This document shows, one piece after another, positions 58,665 to 64,000 of a DNA stretch of 64,000 bases (position 1 is the stretch's first letter; each line of letters opens with the position of its first letter). Source of the stretch: Marthasterias glacialis (taxonomy: Eukaryota; Echinodermata; Asteroidea; Forcipulatida; Asteriidae); the NCBI GenBank assembly GCA_911728455.2, contig OU452225.1:25454495-25518494 (forward strand). Direction: 5' to 3'. The position numbers and the translations under genes were made by a program. Below the pieces are notes generated by a model. It saw nothing but the letters and a program-made list of their open reading frames with translations, searched no databases and was not told the origin of the DNA.

Positions 58665-58828
58665 GGGAATAACAGTGCGAGGACCCGGTCTTCACTGCTT
58701 GGTAATGACCTTGGGTGGTGGCTGGCCGCTGTTAACGACCGCGCCTCCGGCTTGGTCGTTAACAGCGGCCAGCCACCACCCCGGTCATTACCAAGCAGTG
58801 AAGACCGGGTCCTCGCACTGTTATTCCC
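58665..58828. mobile_element. Long hairpin 2 (75/76-bp arms)
   Basis: Arms 58665-58740 and 58754-58828 are nearly perfect inverses apart from a TTGGG/GGGG difference. The arm begins GGGAATAACAGTGCGAGGAC and ends GGCCGCTGTTAACGACC, with a 13-bp spacer. GC-rich in AT-rich DNA. No coding capacity. Confidence 0.85.
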
Positions 58829-59599
58829 TAATTAATGACCTTATAGCACTGAGGTGACGATTATTATGTGCTTCTACAGTTAATGTTGCAGTTGGACATC
58901 TTGTTATATGTGTATTATGATTCAACAACCTCAACAGGAGGAGTTAAATGAATCAACTACAAATACAACCAGTAAAACCGGGAGTTTTAGCTGTTACATA
59001 CATTTCCAGGGAAAGTTTGAAGGACAGGAAACAAGCGGGACTTACACTTTCACAGTAACTAGTGGAAATTATTATTTCTTTCGAACTGTAAAGTAAGAGG
59101 ATATAGTGGGCCAATGAAGATAAGGTAAATAATAATAAATGATTACTTTCACATCTGCTCAAGTTTTAATTCTGACAAGTCAGACACTCCCACGGAAAGA
59201 GAGGGGATGGGGGGTCAGTGACAGTGACCTCCAGATAACGATGATCAAAAAAGAATGGATGTCAATGACGAGGATGGATAAAAACCGTCACAAGAGGGCC
59301 CTGTTCTAGTTCTACAGTTCTGAGCTGATCGAGGGTCGACATTGATAGAATTATTCCACAGAGGGCAGTAGACCGTATCTCCAGCAGATCAGCTCTGCAA
59401 TGTGTGTTGATCAAGTGGGAATGTGAAGTGAATAAATTATCATGCATCTTTCTTAACACTGAGACTGAGAAGCTTTTCCTCAAACTAACCTAAACACCAC
59501 CTGCGAAATAAATGCATGAAATTGGTTGAGCCAACAGCAATTCATGCACACTGGCCTTGTAGTAATATCATGTGATCACATGTAAATCTCAAATGAGTT

Positions 59600-59690
59600 G
59601 TGGTGGTTTAACAACCCAACATTTCGATCGGTATGTTCTGATCGTCTTCAGGAGCAGAGGCTTTGAGCTTCTAGGTTGTTTCCCACTATG
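59600..59690 (-). mobile_element. Possible Penelope-like 3' module
   Basis: On minus: GAAGACGATCAGAACATACC and GATCGAAATGTTGGGTTGTT have the small hairpin followed by CGAAATGTT that is common at Penelope-like element ends. The evidence is short and tentative. Confidence 0.3.
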
Positions 59691-60071
59691 CAAAGTCTCC
59701 AAATCCTATTTATTCTGTTTTTTTTTAATACAATTATAACCCAAACTTGTTACAAATAGTGTCTTAGGTTGGGCTTTTTCTGTTTCTTAATTTCTTCATT
59801 TTTTACATATATTCATTCCACACTTGTGACAAAAACGGAAGGAACATTCGATATTAGAAAACGGAACACACAGAGCTCAGAGTGGTCATCAAGGATGACA
59901 GATCGCTGTGTCAACTTCACACCAAGACACCTTGAGGAGGATACTTAAAATGTGTGAACGAGTCCTACGACAGGAGAATCAAGTTGTAAAAACTCCATTG
60001 ACACATGACAGGTATTAGGAAGTCAAAGTTAACATTGTATGTGTGACTTTGCCAAGCTAGAAATGTCACAG

Positions 60072-60206
60072 GCCGTGTCTGAATCAAGTGACTCAGGCAA
60101 CGGCTTCCACCACTTGCAGCTGTGACAACTTAAGAGTAGGTTGGATTGCTGAAAAGAACAGGACTTTTCAGCAATCCAACCGTAGCCACTGCCATTCAGA
60201 CACGGC
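60072..60206. mobile_element. Foldback MITE of the GGCTACGGCTG family with perfect inner hairpin
   Basis: Ends GCCGTGTCTGAAT and ATTCAGACACGGC are perfect inverses. An inner 16-bp perfect hairpin (TTGGATTGCTGAAAAG, 7-base loop) lies at 60141-60179. Confidence 0.8.
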
Positions 60207-62165
60207 TAACGAGATTGGATATCACGGAAAGCTCTTTTTCTATTGAATTCAGATATCATCATCTGTTTTCAATTGAATAAGCTGACTTTACGTTATTACT
60301 CTGCCCTTAGCAAATCAATCAATCATTAAATTTATAAGGCGCCAATCCAACGCTCATTGCTCATAGTGTTGCTCAGTTAGCTCTCCAGAATAGATGGGAT
60401 TAAAAGAAGTTTTGCACATGGATATTGAAGTAGGCCTCCTGATGTTGTGAGGCAGATTCTTCCACATCCCAGTATCGCAGCTAAAGAAAAGAAACAACTC
60501 CCACAAATGTGCTTACTTCTTGGAGTGAAAACGATTAAAGTTCTTCAAACATCAACGCAAATTTTTACTTTTTCACAGTTTAGCAAATTGACCTTGCTAC
60601 TGTCACAAATGTCAGGTCAGTCCTAAGAATTAGAAGTCAGAGAGCATCATCCAGCAAATCTGCACAGCAAAATGTTGAGACTGGAACAGGATTTGCTCAC
60701 ACTGAATGCTAACAACGAGTAGCACATCATGAGTTTTTGAGTAGCATGTGATATATTTTATACAGCATTTTGCTAGACAACATCAAAGTTTAACGCATGC
60801 ACATATTATAATTAGGGACTTGGGTCTCGGCGTATCTCAGTGACATCTTCAGAAATTCAAAAATCTACTTGATTAATGAGTACCAACTTTGCTCTTTTGT
60901 GCGGAGCTCTTAGGTGTGACACAGATATTAACACCCGAGGCTGTTTATGACAAATTATCATCGTAATTTTTCTATAAAATGTCTGCAAAAATCTTGCACT
61001 CCTAAACCTTGTGACTCAGCCCGGCAAGCAACTTATTTCACACACGGTCTGAACGCTGCAGGGTACCTATAGTTAGGCAAGCATCCCAATTATCACGATC
61101 ATTTTTCCGCTTCAGAAATACTCAGACTGGATCACTGGTCAAAACAAGGATTTTGAAAATCTGGAGCACCAACTTTTTTTTTCTCTCCAAATTTTGCAGG
61201 GCGATGTTTAATAAACACGTTTCATTCATGTTAGCCGTGAGTAATAAAGTTTCTTCTTCGTTGCGCTTCAATACTAACACATCATAATTGCCGAGGTAAG
61301 GCCATAAGATTCTAGAGGCAGCAGGTTTTGCCTGCAAGGGTCAGCGAATGTAGGTTACCATGAAGTGACGGAGAAGTCGAGCTCAAACTCATTCCGATCT
61401 TAATTTTAAAATGTAGAGTGATAGCCTGATAGCAGATATAAGGTTTTTCAGTTTACGGTAGGAAGGTGCTTGAGACATTTCGCTTTTCCTTTCAGTTTTA
61501 ACTTTTAACGCATCTTCTTTTTAAGCAAGAATGCAAAGAGCGTTTCTGCAGCGTGGATAATCAAGTTGCAGAGAATTTCTGCACCTTGACTTTTTGCACT
61601 CAGATAAAATATCTTGAGTTAACATCTCACTATTTCACCAACGGTACAATTACATTTGAAACTCTATTGAAGGAGAGTGTAAATCGAAAGAGAGAAAATC
61701 ATCTGCTACCGTTATCAATTCTGTTCCAAGCCTAATGCTCAAAATTACAAGAATTTACAAAATTAGAGAGATTTTATTTTACTCTACAAATCGTTAATAT
61801 CCTACTCATTACTGTTAACATTTTTGGCAAGTTTCAGGACCTAACCTGTTTATAGTTTCGTAATTACACTAATTAGCAAGAGCACCATGTCACCAGATTT
61901 GCCGTTTTACTTTTCCACAAAGTTACGTATCGTGATAAGCCACTTTATCTATTGAGATACATAGCACATGCAAGGTGCCAAACGTGCGCAGTTCGACTTT
62001 TGCTGTTTTGACGAAGTGACGTATCTGTTGACCTTTGCTTTTTCACGAAGCAACATATCTTAATATGCATTGGTTTTTACACGGCACTCTACCTGCAGGT
62101 CTCGTTTTTTCTTTTTTGAAAATAGGATTTCCTTCTTATTCGCAGGTGAAAAGCTGAATTGCGAA
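60207..62165. other. Mostly unassigned; possible SINE/LINE tail near 60325
   Basis: TTATAAGGCGCCAATCC and GCTCATTGCTCATAGTG near 60330-60375 loosely resemble the SINE-B end at 63770 (TATAGCGCCGGTATCC, GGCGCTCATGGTGC). A copy of the short repeat paired with 57950 lies at 61088-61135. No gene signal. Confidence 0.35.
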
Positions 62166-62169
62166 GGAC

Positions 62170-62450
62170 ACGGCTACACGTGTTTGAGCTGCAGGCATTC
62201 AAGGGCACCTTCGGCAGCCAGCCACATCAACCCATATATGACCATGGAGCACAGCCTGAGATCAAAGAGTGTTTGGATTTTTCTAGAGGGAGGAAAATCG
62301 GATGGCCTGGAGAAAAAATCCTCATGGTACAGGAGAGAACCAACGCAAAACCCTACTCACATATGGCCCTAGCCGGGAATCGAACCAGGGCTACGTTGGT
62401 GTGAGAGGCGAGTGCTTCACGCACATGCCACCTATTCCACCATGGCATGG
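62170..62450 (-). mobile_element. SINE-D, tRNA-like head
   Basis: On minus: GTGAAGCACTCGCCTCTCAC (anticodon region), a perfect box B GGTTCGATTCC (62376-62386), then GGGCCATATGTGAGTAGGG, GCGTTGGTTCTCTCCTGTAC and TTTTTCTCCAGGCCATCCG. Distinct from SINE-A, B and C. Single copy in this window. Plus-strand frames here are shadows. Confidence 0.7.
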
Positions 62451-63720
62451 TGACGTATGTGTTACAGTGACGTATGTGTTAGAAATTAATAACAGCTGCA
62501 TGATTGAAAACACTTTCCTGTACGAATAAGGAAGTCAGTTTTATTTTGGTATTAAAAAAAAAAACATGAAAATAGTAAGCAGTTTCCAAAACAGCAACTT
62601 CGACCACGATTTTCTCCAGACACTAAATTTTGGCTGTAGAGCACGAAACGACAATTCGTGGTGCGGCCTCGACGATTTCAACCTTGAAAACTACTCGTTT
62701 TTTTCCATCAATATTACAAAATGTTTTCCTATAATTTAATAAAGGAGATTGCTTTTCCTTCGCGGCGGTGGACTCCAAAGTTCTGTGGCTGCGAGTCACG
62801 GTAACAAATCCATGAATTAATGCATGGGCTTAATTTACAGCAAAAAACAATTTCCGTCTGCGATCCTGCAACCTTGAATTCTCGACGATGCATACACAGT
62901 TTTGTTAAACCTTACTGAGCCACTGCCGTGACATTTCCTTTATTTATGATGATGTAAGCCAAATCCGTTGTCCTGGACGATATTTGACCGTGAGGGACTC
63001 TTCCCAGACTTGAAAACGCGTATGTTGTGTACTAGAGACGTTATTAGCCAGCCTGCTACCTCAGGCATTTTGTAAGCTGTCCGCCAAACGCACAAAGCTT
63101 GACAAATTTGCTGATGTTACCTGAACCTCGTTTGTAATTTACTTCCTCAAATTCAAAGCATGGCGATGCGACAAAAGCGTGTTTACTCAGGGTTCTGTCC
63201 AGAAAGTTTTATGCAGAATTTTCTCTCGCTTTCCCTTAAAATAGATTGGTCAAATCAGCATAAATTAACACACTAAATGCTCTAGATTGTACCATTACAT
63301 AAACTGATCGAATGTAAATAAAAATGTACTCACCTGTTGTATAAAGATGAAGAATTGTAGAGGAGAAAAGTATAATTCAAGGTAGAAACATCCCCGATAT
63401 GCAAAGAAAACAAAAAAGCAATTAAGTTTAAATTAGCTGAGGGGAAATTAACAGTTTTCAAGCTTGTTATGAGTAGATTAGCAATGAGCCATCATTAGTG
63501 TTAGTTCAGTGTTGAACAAAAGTGCTGGTACATGAACCTTTGGTAATTAATTTAAGACTTGTGGAGATACAGCATGTCTGGTTGGACATTCAAATCATAG
63601 TATCGTGTGTCAATCACGTCTTGGAAGAAGACATTGCTCTTTGAAGGGCCTGTGTGTTCGATCTCAACATTTCGGAGATGATGCTCTCATTGTCTTCCAG
63701 AGCCACTTTTTCGTCCAAGA
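62451..63720. other. Unassigned AT-rich stretch
   Basis: No supported gene, RNA or repeat family. Confidence 0.4.
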
Positions 63721-63721
63721 T

Positions 63722-63760
63722 GAGATTATTAATAATAATAATAATAATAATAATAGTAAG
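63722..63760. repeat. (AAT)n microsatellite at a SINE 3' end
   Basis: About ten AAT units. On the minus strand it is the (ATT)n tail of the adjacent SINE-B. Confidence 0.9.
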
Positions 63761-64000
63761 TATTTATATAGCGCCGGTATCCGCCAATATGGCGCTCATG
63801 GTGCGCTTTTTTAGGCTTTTCACTACAGGTTTTTTGAATTGTGAGACCCATTTATGTAGCACCTTACAAGGGTTTACAAGGTGCTGTGGCGCATTCAGCA
63901 GCCACTGCCAGAAACACCGGGGCAAACCCCTTCTCTTAGCGATAAGTGTCACTGGGTTCTTTTACGTGCATTACACAACACACAGGACCAACGGCTTTAC
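63761..64000 (-). mobile_element. SINE-B, cut off by the window end
   Basis: On minus: TAAAGCCGTTGGTCCTGTG, GTAATGCACGTAAAAGAACC, CAGTGACACTTATCGCTAAG, GGGGTTTGCCCCGGTGTTTC and GCGCTATATAAATACTTAC. The tRNA-like head would lie beyond 64000. The 3' part (CCATATTGGCGGATACCGGC) differs from the copies at 12000 and 55180. Confidence 0.85.

Noticed and set aside
62070..62529. Overlapping plus-strand frames of 75-100 codons
   Set aside because: They are antisense to a SINE with a perfect box B.
1..64000. CRISPR array, operons, phage or bacterial defence genes
   Set aside because: The only regular direct repeats are minisatellites without spacers, and the sequence is clearly animal nuclear DNA.

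Overview
This is animal nuclear DNA, probably from an echinoderm and most likely a sea star. That assignment is an inference. It rests on AT-rich, intron/intergenic-like sequence with no bacterial gene organisation, metazoan-type Pol III SINEs, hAT-type and TTAA-type miniature transposons, LINE remnants, and several interspersed-repeat consensuses that I recall from echinoderm genomes. No long uninterrupted gene is present. Most of the many open frames of 60-130 codons are chance frames or transposon sequence.

Possible genes. The best candidates are short coding exons that end at good splice donors. On the minus strand, three ATG-starting exons (51071-51004, 41723-41557, 14522-14329) and a much weaker fourth (38809-38781) all end in phase 2. 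This is what a set of alternative first exons of one gene would look like, with the common exons lying to the left of the window. On the plus strand, a 65-codon exon (30945-31139, phase 0) and a small internal-type exon (48649-48733) point to a second transcription unit or to nested genes. Two of the start codons are closely preceded by short upstream ORFs. I could not identify any of these proteins, so no gene symbols are given.

Repeats, left to right. 0-1 kb: an 83-bp minisatellite followed by a 396-bp TTAA-flanked MITE, which has an equal-length second copy at 22.0 kb. 3-8 kb: short MITE fragments and a SINE. 9.9-13.5 kb: a retroposon tail and several SINEs. 18.9-27 kb: dispersed repeats, a hAT MITE with a perfect 8-bp target duplication, and an inverted pair of CTCF-like motifs. 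30-38.5 kb is the densest part: a SINE whose head is 5S rRNA-like, a tRNA-like repeat, paired inverted MITEs, long hairpins, and a run of ACTAGTCC-rich foldback MITEs. 41-50 kb: foldback elements, a LINE fragment, a SINE, and a retroposon nested in an older repeat. 52-64 kb: more MITEs and SINEs, a LINE C-terminus interrupted by a hAT MITE, a 32-bp minisatellite, a tRNA-like repeat, and a second long hairpin. A SINE cut off by the window edge closes the sequence.

The most unusual content is the modular build of the SINEs: one body with two different Pol III promoter heads, and one tRNA-Leu-like head with two different bodies. Also notable are two long near-perfect hairpins of unrelated sequence that both lie downstream of a related short module.
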